DNA of 64,000 nt from Maridesulfovibrio ferrireducens (GTDB lineage: Bacteria > Desulfobacterota > Desulfovibrionia > Desulfovibrionales > Desulfovibrionaceae). The stretch lies in assembly GCF_016342405.1 (NCBI RefSeq), contig NZ_JAEINN010000001.1, forward strand, positions 62,001 to 126,000. Direction: 5' to 3'. Position 1 is the stretch's first letter, and the number at the start of each line of letters is the position of its first letter. The translations under genes were made by a program, and so were the position numbers. Shown here piece after piece: positions 1 to 8,321 of this stretch. The notes under the pieces were generated by a model, which made no database searches, was not told the DNA's origin, and saw only the letters and a program-made list of their open reading frames with translations.

Positions 1-269
1 CCGCTGAATGTTACAGCTTTAACACCCATTTCAATGATGTCCTCTACGATCTCAGCCATTTTTTTCGCAGGTATTTTATCCTTGATAACCATATCTTTTC
101 CAAGCTGCATGTCAGAAGCCCTATAGGCGCAGTAGGAACAGTTGTGATTACATATGTTGGTCGGTTTAATGCGTATGTGAATAGGAGCGGTTGATTGTTC
201 AGCTTCGCGGGGGAGAGAATCCAGCTTGTCCTGATAGTGAAATATCTTGAGGTTCGTGTAGAGCTGCAT
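1..269 (-). CDS. radical SAM protein, N-terminal part (cut by window edge)
   Basis: The first 89 codons of a radical SAM enzyme are visible; the rest lies left of the window. Reading from the ATG at 269, the protein has an N-terminal lead of about 35 residues and then the C-x3-C-x2-C motif (CNHNCSYC) that binds the [4Fe-4S] cluster which cleaves S-adenosylmethionine. The following segment ends in AVTFSG, matching the glycine-containing strand that contacts SAM in this superfamily. It is the last visible member of the long minus-strand glycan operon and lies 20 nt downstream of a methyltransferase. A second radical SAM gene sits at 5682-6752. The substrate cannot be told from this fragment; a SPASM-type sugar or cofactor modification is possible but unproven. 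Confidence 0.8.
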   Translation of the reverse strand, partial: MQLYTNLKIFHYQDKLDSLPREAEQSTAPIHIRIKPTNICNHNCSYCAYRASDMQLGKDMVIKDKIPAKKMAEIVEDIIEMGVKAVTFS

Positions 270-289
270 GAAATATCCTTGTATAAAAA

Positions 290-949
290 TTATTCAAAAT
301 ATATGAATTCGTAATCGCCTGTGTAATTAAATTCTTTAAAAAGCCATTCCCATTCCTGTTTGTTGAAAAAAGATTCACAGGTCAGAGCCCAGCATTGGAG
401 ATTGAATAGTTCCTGTTCATTTCTGTAACTTTCAACGCATACATACTTATTCTTTCCAACTCTCTCCATTTCTTTGAGTGCTTTTTTAAGATCAAAAATT
501 TGAAGATTATGTAATGAATTTATTGAAATAACCAGATCAAAATTATTGTCTTTAAATGGATAGGCAGATTCAGCTCTATGAGTGAAAAGTCTGCTTCTGA
601 TTTCTTTTGGAGCTCCGCTCAATCCATGTTGTGAAATATCAAAACCGTGCACGTCCATGCCTAGCTTATGTAATTCATAGAGCAGGAAGGCTTTGCCGCA
701 TCCCACGTCTAAAATTTTCGCTCCTTTTTTGAGCGAATAGGTATCAATTAGTCCCTGAGCCATTGGAGTCCAGCGCCCCTCCATATAACTGTAACCGCCG
801 TATCCGAAACGACGGCTGCCGTCCCAGTAGTCAATCTCATATTCTTTGGCTTTGAGCATGCAAGCGACTTTGTCGTCTATCATCCGCGGTAGATATTCAC
901 GGTGTGTGCCCGTGTGAATCGAAGTAATTAAATTTAGCAGCTTGCCCAT
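290..949 (-). CDS. class I SAM-dependent methyltransferase
   Basis: A class I methyltransferase of about 220 residues. Motif I is clear (KILDVGCGKAFLLYEL), followed by an acidic strand end (VHGFDIS) and the FDLVISINSLHNL segment typical of motif IV/post-I. The open frame reaches back to 1012 and overlaps the upstream gene, but the ATG at 949 has AGGA five bases upstream and is the more likely start (an ATG at 955 is the alternative). Its neighbours are another methyltransferase-like protein and a methyltransferase, so this end of the operon is a methylation block, probably acting on a sugar or nucleotide sugar. Substrate unknown. Confidence 0.75.
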   Translation of the reverse strand: MGKLLNLITSIHTGTHREYLPRMIDDKVACMLKAKEYEIDYWDGSRRFGYGGYSYMEGRWTPMAQGLIDTYSLKKGAKILDVGCGKAFLLYELHKLGMDVHGFDISQHGLSGAPKEIRSRLFTHRAESAYPFKDNNFDLVISINSLHNLQIFDLKKALKEMERVGKNKYVCVESYRNEQELFNLQCWALTCESFFNKQEWEWLFKEFNYTGDYEFIYFE

Positions 950-969
950 GCGCATCCTATTTTTTATAA

Positions 970-1584
970 CTAACAGGCCAAAACAATCACTGCATCGGCG
1001 GGAGAGATGCAAGGATGAGGCTGTCCCTGCCCGAACATGAATACATGCTTAAAATTAGCAGAAGCAGCTTTTTTCAGAACCTGTGCAAGTTCGTCGCCTC
1101 TTCCTCCAGCTATCACTATTCCACCGTCAACAACAATACGGGAACCGTCCTTAAAAAATGATTCCCACTCTGTCCTGCTTTTGTGTTCGCCAATGTCAAA
1201 GCAGACCACTCCGGCGAAAAGTTTGTCAGCGGAAAGCAGTCTCTCAGTATTTTTTTCAAAAAGAATGTTTTCGGCAGGCCATGCTGCACGTATTTTTTCG
1301 TATGAATCAATAATGGGAAGGGCCGCGATAACATCTTTAGTTTCGCAGGCAACAGTCCATGCTCCAAGTCCTTCAAGCGGATCGAAGACAAGTGTTTTAC
1401 CCTTGTCGCCAATCATTTTCCCTGCAAATTTGAACCATGAAACATGCCACATGAGAGAATATGAATCCTCAGTAAAAGCTTTGGAAAGTTTCGGACCGAG
1501 GGGAGAGTGATCGTTCCCGAATTCCTCAATCATTTCTTTCCAGCTTTCTTCAGGATTGTTTGTTTTTTGATCAGTCATACTCAT
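970..1584 (-). CDS. methyltransferase-like protein of unknown function
   Basis: A 204-residue protein I do not firmly recognise. A DPLEGLGAWTVACE segment near residue 70 resembles a degenerate methyltransferase motif I. GVVCFDIGEH and IVVDGGIVIAGG later in the chain fit the alternating strands of a Rossmann-like fold. No transmembrane segment or signal peptide is visible. The start codon at 1584 overlaps the upstream stop as ATGA; an ATG at 1578 with AAGGA at good spacing is equally possible. Being sandwiched between two recognisable methyltransferases suggests either a third one or a divergent partner subunit. Function is inference only. Confidence 0.6.
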   Translation of the reverse strand: MSMTDQKTNNPEESWKEMIEEFGNDHSPLGPKLSKAFTEDSYSLMWHVSWFKFAGKMIGDKGKTLVFDPLEGLGAWTVACETKDVIAALPIIDSYEKIRAAWPAENILFEKNTERLLSADKLFAGVVCFDIGEHKSRTEWESFFKDGSRIVVDGGIVIAGGRGDELAQVLKKAASANFKHVFMFGQGQPHPCISPADAVIVLAC

Positions 1585-2228
1585 CCTTGCTCTATCTTGT
1601 TACAGCCCACAGCAAAAAGATAATGGGACATAGGGTAGTAACCGGTGTGGACAATTTCATCGTTCATTGAAAAAATGAGCACTGTTTTGAAATATTTTTC
1701 AACTGTTGACTTGAGCCGATTGGCATCAAACATATTCACGTGCCCTTTTTGACTTTCAGGGGATGCGTAAGGCGTGCTTGTTGCGTTGGGAGTGCCTATC
1801 ACGCAAATACCGTCACTATGAATATTATCACTGATGGTTTTAAAGAATGCGTCTTCGTCTTTGCCGTGAAGAATGTGTTCTATTACATCCAGACTGACGA
1901 CCGCATCAAAAAAGCTTTCCTGAAGGCCCAGAAAATTTGTGTTTTCAAAGCGTACACTCTCCGTTGAAAAGTTCTTTTCAGCGGCTTCAATTGCAGGCGT
2001 ATCAAGATCCAATCCTAAATATTTTTTTGTCCCTTTATGAAGCATCGGTGCGCCGATTCCTTCACTGCAACCTAGTTCAAGAATGCTTTCGCAACTATCC
2101 GTCATTTGTGCGGCAAAGGCATAGCGAGCCAGTACAAAAGCCAGCCTTTTGGGATCTTTTTTCAGATTGTAGGCCATGTGCGGAGACAATCTGATCTGTT
2201 TGTCTGCCTGTTTGTTTTTGTTCTTCAT
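1581..2228 (-). CDS. class I SAM-dependent methyltransferase
   Basis: A 215-residue methyltransferase of the Methyltransf_11/25 type. SILELGCSEGIGAPML (about residues 48-63) is motif I, YLGLDLD supplies the acidic residue that binds the SAM ribose, and FFDAVVSLDVIEHI is the characteristic motif IV. GICVIGTPNATSTPYA resembles the post-motif loop of small-molecule O- or C-methyltransferases acting on sugars and quinones. It starts 28 nt after the upstream transketolase gene and overlaps the next gene by 4 nt, so translation is probably coupled. Likely acts on a nucleotide sugar or glycan; substrate not determinable. Confidence 0.75.
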   Translation of the reverse strand: MKNKNKQADKQIRLSPHMAYNLKKDPKRLAFVLARYAFAAQMTDSCESILELGCSEGIGAPMLHKGTKKYLGLDLDTPAIEAAEKNFSTESVRFENTNFLGLQESFFDAVVSLDVIEHILHGKDEDAFFKTISDNIHSDGICVIGTPNATSTPYASPESQKGHVNMFDANRLKSTVEKYFKTVLIFSMNDEIVHTGYYPMSHYLFAVGCNKIEQG

Positions 2229-2255
2229 TGTGGATTCTTTTTAGTTATGCTGATG

Positions 2256-3182
2256 TTATTTTCGGAGCAGTTTTTGCGCTTCGCATAAAATATTTTCCGC
2301 AGTGATTCCTACGTGAGCAAAATGTTCAAGCTGCGAACCATAATGAGCAGAAAAAGTGTCTGGCAACCCGATACGTTTAAACCGTAGAGGTTTATCAAGG
2401 CATGCTTCCGCAAGAATTTCAGCAACAGCACCCCCCAGTCCGCCGAGGATTGTATTTTCCTCCACACTTATGACACATGAAGTGTTGCGGGCTTTGGAAA
2501 TAATCATTTCAGCATCAAGGGGTTTAACTGTGGGCGTGTGAAGAATTGAGGCCGCAATACCTTCTTTTGCTAACAGCTCACTCGCCTTTTGCATCACTCC
2601 AAGCGTAACTCCGCAACCGACAAGCAATACATCTTTACCTTCCCCATAGCTGTAGGCTTTACCTATTTCAAAAGATTTTTCTTTAGTCACTATGGGGTCA
2701 TACCCTTTGCCGAGCCTGATAAAAATGGGGCCCTGATGGCTCAGAGTATGAGGCATGATTCTTACCATTTCCTCAGCGTCAGCCGGAGACAGGATCGTCA
2801 GATTGGGTATGACTCTTAAAATGGACAGATCTTCGGTGGCCCAGTGAGTTGGACCTAGCGGGGCGTAAACCAGCCCGCCGCCGTTACCGATAAATCTTAC
2901 GTTTAAGTTGTGCAGACAGGCATCAAGAACAATCTGTTCATAGCAGCGACGAGTCAGAAAGCTCTGGATTGTATTGATGTAAACAATCTTGCCTTCGTGA
3001 GCCATGCCGCTTGCCATGCCGACAGCGTGTCCTTCGGCTATGCCTTCCATAAAAAAGCGATCCGGCATTTCTTTTTGAAAATGACACAGGGTTCCCGCCC
3101 CGAGATCAGAGCCGATAAATACAACCCGGCTATCTTTTTTTGCAAGTTCGTAGACCTGCTCCAGACAAGCTTTACGCATCAT
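2256..3182 (-). CDS. transketolase-like C-terminal subunit (copy 1)
   Basis: A 308-residue protein with the pyrimidine-binding and C-terminal domains of a split transketolase/DXPS-type enzyme. FFMEGIAEGHAVGMASGMA carries the glutamate that activates the thiamine diphosphate aminopyrimidine ring. PLGPTHWATEDLSILRVIPN is the usual catalytic loop with its histidine. It overlaps the N-terminal subunit gene by 11 nt (two consecutive ATGs at 3182 and 3179; GAGG favours the second), so the pair should be co-translated. Two-subunit transketolases in sugar clusters are expected to transfer a two-carbon ketol unit. A second pair lies at 18770-20532. Substrates are unknown; supply of sedoheptulose 7-phosphate to the isomerase at 6767 is one hypothesis. 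Confidence 0.85.
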   Translation of the reverse strand: MMRKACLEQVYELAKKDSRVVFIGSDLGAGTLCHFQKEMPDRFFMEGIAEGHAVGMASGMAHEGKIVYINTIQSFLTRRCYEQIVLDACLHNLNVRFIGNGGGLVYAPLGPTHWATEDLSILRVIPNLTILSPADAEEMVRIMPHTLSHQGPIFIRLGKGYDPIVTKEKSFEIGKAYSYGEGKDVLLVGCGVTLGVMQKASELLAKEGIAASILHTPTVKPLDAEMIISKARNTSCVISVEENTILGGLGGAVAEILAEACLDKPLRFKRIGLPDTFSAHYGSQLEHFAHVGITAENILCEAQKLLRK

Positions 3183-3978
3183 AATCCTCGATACATTTAA
3201 TCATCTGCTCATGTTCTTCCGCAGACATTTTTGTTTTATGATGCCATGCAGGGTTTCCTTCAGCAAACGGAATTCCTTTACCCTTCACAGTGTGGCAAAT
3301 TATGGCTGACGGCTTGTCCTGTTGAAATGGAAGATCTGCAAATGCTTGCTCAAGTTCTTTCACGTTGTGCCCGTCCACTTCTTTTACCGCAAAGCCGAAA
3401 CTTTTCCATTTGTCCGCAAAAGGTTCCAATCCCGAAATTTGTTCAGTGCATCCATATGATTGCAGTTTGTTGTAATCAATAATGGCGGTCAGAGAGCTGA
3501 GCTTTTGTTTTCCTGCGCTCATTGCTGCTTCCCATACAGAACCTTCACCGCATTCGCCGTCACCGAGAACCGTGAAAACTCTGCTGCTTGATCCATTTAT
3601 TTTTAGCGCAGAAGCTATTCCCACGGCAAATGATAGACCATGCCCAAGACTTCCGGTAGCAAACTCAACTCCGGGGATTTTAGCTGTGGGATGTCCGCCC
3701 AGTAATCCGTCAAAGCGGCAGAAGCTGAACAATTCTTCCTCGGTAATGAATCCTTTTTCTTCCAGCATTACATATAGGGCAAGACAGCCGTGTCCTTTGC
3801 TGAGGATAAAGCGATCCCTGTCGTTTTGTTCAGGGGAGGCAGAGTTATATTTGAGTACGGAGTCGTAGAGAACCCGTACTATCTCAACTAAAGAAAGAGA
3901 CGGGCCGATATGACCTCGCCCTGCATTATGCAAAACATCTACAATTTTTTTTCTGAGCAACTTTGATCTGTGATCCAA
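3172..3978 (-). CDS. transketolase-like N-terminal subunit (copy 1)
   Basis: A 268-residue thiamine-diphosphate-binding subunit. The TPP/metal motif is clear: GDGECGEGSVWEA followed by IIDYNKLQ about 30 residues from the first glycine. GHIGPSLSLVEIVRVLY near the N-terminus and DRFILSKGHG are the other hallmark transketolase segments. Length equals the N-terminal half of a full transketolase. The start is a TTG at 3978 preceded by a perfect AGGAGG six bases away; no better ATG is present. A 42-nt gap separates it from the upstream kinase gene, one of the larger gaps in this operon. It pairs with the gene at 2256-3182. Confidence 0.85.
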   Translation of the reverse strand: MDHRSKLLRKKIVDVLHNAGRGHIGPSLSLVEIVRVLYDSVLKYNSASPEQNDRDRFILSKGHGCLALYVMLEEKGFITEEELFSFCRFDGLLGGHPTAKIPGVEFATGSLGHGLSFAVGIASALKINGSSSRVFTVLGDGECGEGSVWEAAMSAGKQKLSSLTAIIDYNKLQSYGCTEQISGLEPFADKWKSFGFAVKEVDGHNVKELEQAFADLPFQQDKPSAIICHTVKGKGIPFAEGNPAWHHKTKMSAEEHEQMIKCIEDYDA

Positions 3979-4020
3979 AGTCGACCTCCTGTATTATTAA
4001 AAATAAAATGTAATAATGGG

Positions 4021-5055
4021 TTAATAAGTCTCAAAAAGAGTATTAAGTATCTTTTTATCTTTAGCTAAAAAAAGTTTTGCTTTCTCAAGTTGAGCTTTTC
4101 TCAAATTTTGGACATTGTCCGGTGTTCCAGATGCGAAAGCTCGTCTTTTCAAGTTCTTATTAGAAAATTCGTTCAGCAGAATCAAACACCACTTTAAACG
4201 GAAAAGAGGTAAAAGTGATTTAAATCTAATTTCAAAGTTTTTGTCGTTCCTAAAAATTTCATTCATACCATAATAAAATATTTTTATATCTGTTTTCGTT
4301 AAGTTCATAGCAGGGTGAAGTAGGAAATCAGAAGCTGTTTTCACAGGATCATCCCATCCGAAATATTCAAAATCTACAAAATATAAGTTGTTATGACTGG
4401 TGCGTAACGCATTGTGAAATCCTAAGTCGGATGGACTTAATGTCCGTAATTTATCGGGCAGAGGGGAGTTCCAAGTTTCAATTCCGAGCTGGTTTTTTGC
4501 AAAAGTTGTGCTTTTTTCGAGTTCTTCTGAAAAATCTTTTTCCAAAAAAAGGCGCATTTCACGAAAAAGTTCATCCTCTTCGGGGATTGCCGTAAGAATA
4601 TTAAACCGTTTGTTGATATTCTCCACAACTTCCGCTGGAGAAAAACATGCTTCCGCCGCAGAAGATATGTTGAGCGCCTTCCCGGTTGTGGAACTGGTTT
4701 TTAATTCCTTAAGAAATGTCAAAACCTCATGAATATCATTATTTTTGATTTTATCAACAGGAGTCCCGTTTATAAACGAATAGATGGCGGCCTGTTTAGA
4801 AGAATCAATGGCAACCGGAACTGGAATATTTTTAATCCGGTTTTGTGTCATAAAAGATATCGCAGCCCACTCCTGATCAAGTCTGCTAAGCCCGTCAGCT
4901 GTAAGCTGGGTATAGAATTTGACGGCGTAAGTTTCTCCTGACTCACAAAGGATTTTATATACTTTGCTGTTCCGTCCGGCATAGATTCTTTTTGCCGAAA
5001 GGACCTTTTTTTCTAAAGAATTATGGACAAGCTGTTCAATTTCAGATTGTCCCAT
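4021..5055 (-). CDS. APH/choline-kinase-family phosphotransferase
   Basis: A 344-residue kinase of the aminoglycoside phosphotransferase/choline kinase fold. An N-terminal lobe with AVKFYT (nucleotide-anchoring lysine) leads to a C-terminal lobe with LSPSDLGFHNALR (catalytic-loop aspartate and asparagine) and LYFVDFEYFGWDDP (metal-binding aspartate). The family phosphorylates small hydroxyl substrates such as choline, aminoglycosides, hydroxylated sugars or homoserine. The gene overlaps the upstream HAD gene by 14 nt. In this context it probably phosphorylates a sugar or polyol precursor; an antibiotic-resistance role is unlikely inside a biosynthetic operon. The exact substrate is unknown. 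Confidence 0.7.
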   Translation of the reverse strand: MGQSEIEQLVHNSLEKKVLSAKRIYAGRNSKVYKILCESGETYAVKFYTQLTADGLSRLDQEWAAISFMTQNRIKNIPVPVAIDSSKQAAIYSFINGTPVDKIKNNDIHEVLTFLKELKTSSTTGKALNISSAAEACFSPAEVVENINKRFNILTAIPEEDELFREMRLFLEKDFSEELEKSTTFAKNQLGIETWNSPLPDKLRTLSPSDLGFHNALRTSHNNLYFVDFEYFGWDDPVKTASDFLLHPAMNLTKTDIKIFYYGMNEIFRNDKNFEIRFKSLLPLFRLKWCLILLNEFSNKNLKRRAFASGTPDNVQNLRKAQLEKAKLFLAKDKKILNTLFETY

Positions 5056-5671
5056 TGTCTGTCCTTTTTACAATAAAATTACTGATTTCTTCGAATGTTG
5101 AAAAAACAGAACAGCCGGGTAGTTTGTGCCCGTCTTTTTCAGGAGAAAAAAGAATCTTATGAACATTATCAGGGAAAAGCGGTTCAGTGAAAACTTCTTC
5201 AAGATCGTCAATAAAGTAATGGTGACCAAGTTCTGCTATTTTTCTTACTTTCTCTTCTCTTGTAGAAAGAAAAAACATGTCATTTACTGACATTGAAAGA
5301 GTATCATTTGAGAAAAAGTTTGCTTCCGTTAAAAAATTCAAAGCACACTTTCGCAGGTCAATTTTCAGTTGTCCGTAGTTGGGGTAACGGGTTTTGTGGC
5401 TGACAATCTGAAAGGAGTGTCCGGCTTGTTTTAAGGTGAGAAGGCAGTCCCATACTCCAGACATCAGCTCAGCCTTATCAATCTCAGTTCCATATATTGC
5501 TACTTGAAGCTTCTGCCACTCTTCATCACCATGCAGCCGCCTGACTTCATCGCGTATGGAACGCTTGAGCATCGGTACGTTTTTTTGAATAAGTCCCCGC
5601 TCAAGTGCAATTTTATGCAGAGACTTATCATAGCGTATGATGGTGTTATCCAGATCAAATCCGATTAGCAC
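5042..5671 (-). CDS. HAD-superfamily phosphatase
   Basis: A 209-residue haloacid-dehalogenase-superfamily hydrolase. GFDLDNTIIRYD at the N-terminus is motif I, where the first aspartate would form the phospho-enzyme intermediate. FQIVSHKTR supplies motif II, and HHYFIDDLEEVF carries the acidic pair of motif IV. The start is GTG at 5671 with AGGCGG upstream; it follows the radical SAM gene by 10 nt. Its position between a kinase and the isomerase/kinase block makes it a candidate phosphatase in nucleotide-sugar assembly, analogous in role to GmhB. However, it lacks the zinc-loop cysteines of GmhB, so that equivalence is not supported by sequence. Confidence 0.75.
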   Translation of the reverse strand: MLIGFDLDNTIIRYDKSLHKIALERGLIQKNVPMLKRSIRDEVRRLHGDEEWQKLQVAIYGTEIDKAELMSGVWDCLLTLKQAGHSFQIVSHKTRYPNYGQLKIDLRKCALNFLTEANFFSNDTLSMSVNDMFFLSTREEKVRKIAELGHHYFIDDLEEVFTEPLFPDNVHKILFSPEKDGHKLPGCSVFSTFEEISNFIVKRTDNGTI

Positions 5672-5681
5672 AATAGGCCGC

Positions 5682-6752
5682 CTAAATGAAGTTTACATGA
5701 GGTCCGGGGTGACATAATTCCCACAGATATATGTTCATTTTGTCCATGCGGCAGTTTACTCTGCATTTTTGCGGATCAAGGTTGTCATTACACCAGCTGA
5801 GTGACTGAGCACGCTTATCGCCGTCCCATATTTCTTTGAAATTCTGTTCCCGGAGATTGCCGTATAAAAATTTATTATCACCTATGAAAATTCCACATCC
5901 CCAGATATTTAAATCAACATCCATGTATGACCAGAAAGGGAGAGCAAGGCAGCGCTCATATCCTTTGTCCTGCTCTTGCAGTCTGTCCATGGTTTTTTCG
6001 CGATATATCACTTTGAATGAGTCTGTTTCCAGTGCCCTGAGTTCTTTTCCAAGATCTACAAATTCTTCGTAAGTAAGACCCTCAAATTCTTTTGTAATTC
6101 CTTGAGGGTGTTGAGAATAGGGTTTTATTACAATGTAATCTAAACCTATGTCCCGGCACATTTCGGCCAAATTTATCATCTCGGATGCGTTTTCAGGTAG
6201 CAGTAGACTTTGCAGCCCTAAAACACAGTCGGAACCGGTTCTTTTGCGGATGGCGACGGCTTCTTTAAGGTTGTTCATAACCTTTTGAAAGTCTCCATCA
6301 GGTGACCTGTGTACTTCTTGATAGCTTCCGGGAGTTATTCCATTGCAACTGACTTTTACCCATGACAAGCCGTGAATTATCTTTTCCAGCTTATCAGGAG
6401 TCATGAGCACTCCGTTGGTGGCTATTCCTATATCTATTCCGGCTTCGGTTGTAGCAATACATATATCGGTGAATTTCGTGTTCATGAACGGTTCACCTTC
6501 ACCCGAGAACACGATGCTTTTTAACCCTGTGTCAGCAATAGTGTTTATGCGCTTTTTGTAGATTTCATAATCAAGAAATTTTGGTACATATTCCATGAAA
6601 TCATAGCCGCAGAATCGGCAACGATGGTTGCAGCATCCGCTTGGACTGACTTCCATAAAAATGGGACCGATATTTTCTCCGGCGAGCCATTTTGCAACTC
6701 TTGCGGGGTGGAGATGGAGTTTGTGTGAATCAATTTTATATTTATCGCTCAT
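5682..6752 (-). CDS. radical SAM protein with SPASM-like C-terminus
   Basis: A 356-residue radical SAM enzyme. Cys41, Cys45 and Cys48 (CNHRCRFC) bind the catalytic [4Fe-4S] cluster; SIVFSGEGEPFMN is the GGE-like SAM-contact motif. The C-terminal region has further cysteines (CLALPF, WGCGIF, CRVNCRMDK) that suit a SPASM-type auxiliary iron-sulfur centre. Such proteins in glycan clusters dehydrate, epimerise or oxidise sugar nucleotides, but substrate cannot be read from sequence. It starts 14 nt after the SIS isomerase gene and precedes the HAD phosphatase. With the partial gene at 1-269 the operon encodes at least two radical SAM enzymes. Confidence 0.8.
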   Translation of the reverse strand: MSDKYKIDSHKLHLHPARVAKWLAGENIGPIFMEVSPSGCCNHRCRFCGYDFMEYVPKFLDYEIYKKRINTIADTGLKSIVFSGEGEPFMNTKFTDICIATTEAGIDIGIATNGVLMTPDKLEKIIHGLSWVKVSCNGITPGSYQEVHRSPDGDFQKVMNNLKEAVAIRKRTGSDCVLGLQSLLLPENASEMINLAEMCRDIGLDYIVIKPYSQHPQGITKEFEGLTYEEFVDLGKELRALETDSFKVIYREKTMDRLQEQDKGYERCLALPFWSYMDVDLNIWGCGIFIGDNKFLYGNLREQNFKEIWDGDKRAQSLSWCNDNLDPQKCRVNCRMDKMNIYLWELCHPGPHVNFI

Positions 6753-6766
6753 GAAATTTTCCTTTA

Positions 6767-7333
6767 TCAGATATTATTAACAGAAACTGAATCCATCCAG
6801 TAGTGCAGGATGCAGGCGTGTCCTGTTTCTGCCATGCCATATGTTTCGGCAGGTAGCCAAAAGTTGAGATCGCCGATCTGTCTCATCTTGTTCGTCGGAG
6901 CCATGGCTGTGAGAGTTACAACCGAAGCTCCCTGTTCAGACGCAAAGCGGCAGGCATTAACAACATTCGGCGAGTTGCCGGAACTGCTGATAGCTACAAG
7001 CATGTCAGATGGAGTCAGCCGTCGTCTCAGAGGTTCGACAAAAACCTGATCAAAGGAAATGTCGTTGGCAAGGGCTGTAATAAGTGCCAAATCGGTAAAG
7101 ACTTGCGTATGAACATGGGCATTTTTTGCAAGGTCGGCTGAAATGTGGCTTGCCATTGATGCGCTGGCGCCGTTGCCGACAAGATAGATAATATTTCCAT
7201 TACTGCGAATTTCAACCGTCTTTTCTTTCCAAAACTCAAAGGCTTGATCACAAGTGGTATTAAACTCAGGTTTACATTCCACTTCAAGAGAGTTCAAGCA
7301 ATTCTGTAATAAATCTGTATGTTTATTCCACAA
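6767..7333 (-). CDS. SIS-domain isomerase, GmhA-like (TTG start)
   Basis: A sugar isomerase (SIS) domain protein of about 188 residues resembling phosphoheptose isomerase GmhA. IYLVGNGASASMASHISADL is the phosphosugar-binding loop with a histidine in the place of a GmhA zinc ligand, and MLVAISSSGNSPNVV is the second SIS loop. AETGHACILHYW near the C-terminus fits the active-site helix. The frame stays open upstream to an ATG at 7435, which would overlap the previous gene by over 110 nt. The TTG at 7333 has AGGA six bases upstream, overlaps the neighbour by only 11 nt and gives the family's usual length, so I prefer it. Beside the kinase/nucleotidyltransferase fusion it suggests a heptose-phosphate-type step. 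Confidence 0.75.
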   Translation of the reverse strand: MWNKHTDLLQNCLNSLEVECKPEFNTTCDQAFEFWKEKTVEIRSNGNIIYLVGNGASASMASHISADLAKNAHVHTQVFTDLALITALANDISFDQVFVEPLRRRLTPSDMLVAISSSGNSPNVVNACRFASEQGASVVTLTAMAPTNKMRQIGDLNFWLPAETYGMAETGHACILHYWMDSVSVNNI

Positions 7334-8315
7334 AGTTTTGTCCTGCGGGTGATTTTTTTTTGATTGCTGTCCAGAGCTGCGGGATTGTATCGGCATGAAA
7401 TCCTCGGACATAGTAGCTCCTTCCGCCATCTGCAACAGTTCGTATCAGCATAGTCTTCCATGGTCTGAAATAGTATTCGGCATTTGTTTTGGAGGCTTCA
7501 ATATTTACCTTTTCAGGTAAATCATGCAAATCGCATACTAAGGTTGTAAAATGGCAAATGGCTTTTTCTTTGCCTGAAACTGTAGCTGCGTTGCGAACCA
7601 TTGATAAGGCTTTGAGGTAAATTTCAGGAGCCATAACCGCGCTTCCGAAATTCATAACAACACCGCCCTCAAGGGATTCAAGAGCCTCTGCAAAAATTAG
7701 AAAATCAGTATAACTTGCCTGTCCGACTGCCGCACCATTACAATTCGGATGCTCATGGACGATGTCATAGCCTATGCCGACATGAACCGTTATGGGAATA
7801 TTCAGCTCATAAGCTTTGGCAAAAAGGCTGATATCTGCATGGTCCAGTTTGTTCTTTACGATATACTCACCCACTGCCTCACCGAAACCCCGTCCGTCTT
7901 TAGCTGCTTCATTAATAATATCGTTCAGTATACCTGTTTCCTGCCATAATCCGAATTGTCCGTTTGATATGTAAGTTGCAACACTTTCAGTGGTTCTGCC
8001 GTGCAGCGCATATTCAAAATCATGAATTGCACACGCTCCGTTTACAGCAATACAGCTGATTAATCCTTTTTCCATTATATCGAACAGGTATTTTTGCATC
8101 CCCGAACGTAGAACATGAGCTCCGATCATGAGGATTCTGGAACTGCCGTTATCGCGTGCCGTGGCTAAGTTTTCAGCGATTATTTCCAGCGATGGATGGA
8201 CTTTTTCACAAGGCGTTGGAATGGCTATTATTGAAGTGTCGAGGAGGCTTTTCCTTTCAGAAATGGGAAGAACCCTCAGTTTTGAGCGATCGAATAATTG
8301 ATATTTGCTGGGCAT
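7323..8315 (-). CDS. deoxyhypusine-synthase-like protein of unknown function
   Basis: A 330-residue protein with no usual sugar-enzyme signature. Three stretches can be aligned by eye with deoxyhypusine synthase: ILMIGAHVLRSGMQKYLFDI, IPITVHVGIGYDIVH, and GGVVMNFGSAVMAPEIYL. These correspond to the NAD-binding fold of that family. The catalytic lysine context (W-G-K in the eukaryotic enzyme) is not clearly kept; RPWKTML is the nearest match. Bacterial relatives act on polyamines or are uncharacterised. Here it sits between the SIS isomerase and the nucleotidyltransferase-kinase, suggesting NAD-dependent chemistry on a glycan precursor. Homology is my reading, not confirmed. Confidence 0.55.
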   Translation of the reverse strand: MPSKYQLFDRSKLRVLPISERKSLLDTSIIAIPTPCEKVHPSLEIIAENLATARDNGSSRILMIGAHVLRSGMQKYLFDIMEKGLISCIAVNGACAIHDFEYALHGRTTESVATYISNGQFGLWQETGILNDIINEAAKDGRGFGEAVGEYIVKNKLDHADISLFAKAYELNIPITVHVGIGYDIVHEHPNCNGAAVGQASYTDFLIFAEALESLEGGVVMNFGSAVMAPEIYLKALSMVRNAATVSGKEKAICHFTTLVCDLHDLPEKVNIEASKTNAEYYFRPWKTMLIRTVADGGRSYYVRGFHADTIPQLWTAIKKKSPAGQNFVE

Positions 8316-8321
8316 AAAAAC

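Noticed and set aside
5042-5671. GmhB (heptose bisphosphate phosphatase)
   Set aside because: HAD motifs are present but the zinc-loop cysteines and histidine of GmhB are missing.
6767-7435. SIS protein starting at the far upstream ATG
   Set aside because: It would overlap the previous gene by over 110 nt and give an N-terminal extension unlike GmhA; the TTG at 7333 has a good SD.
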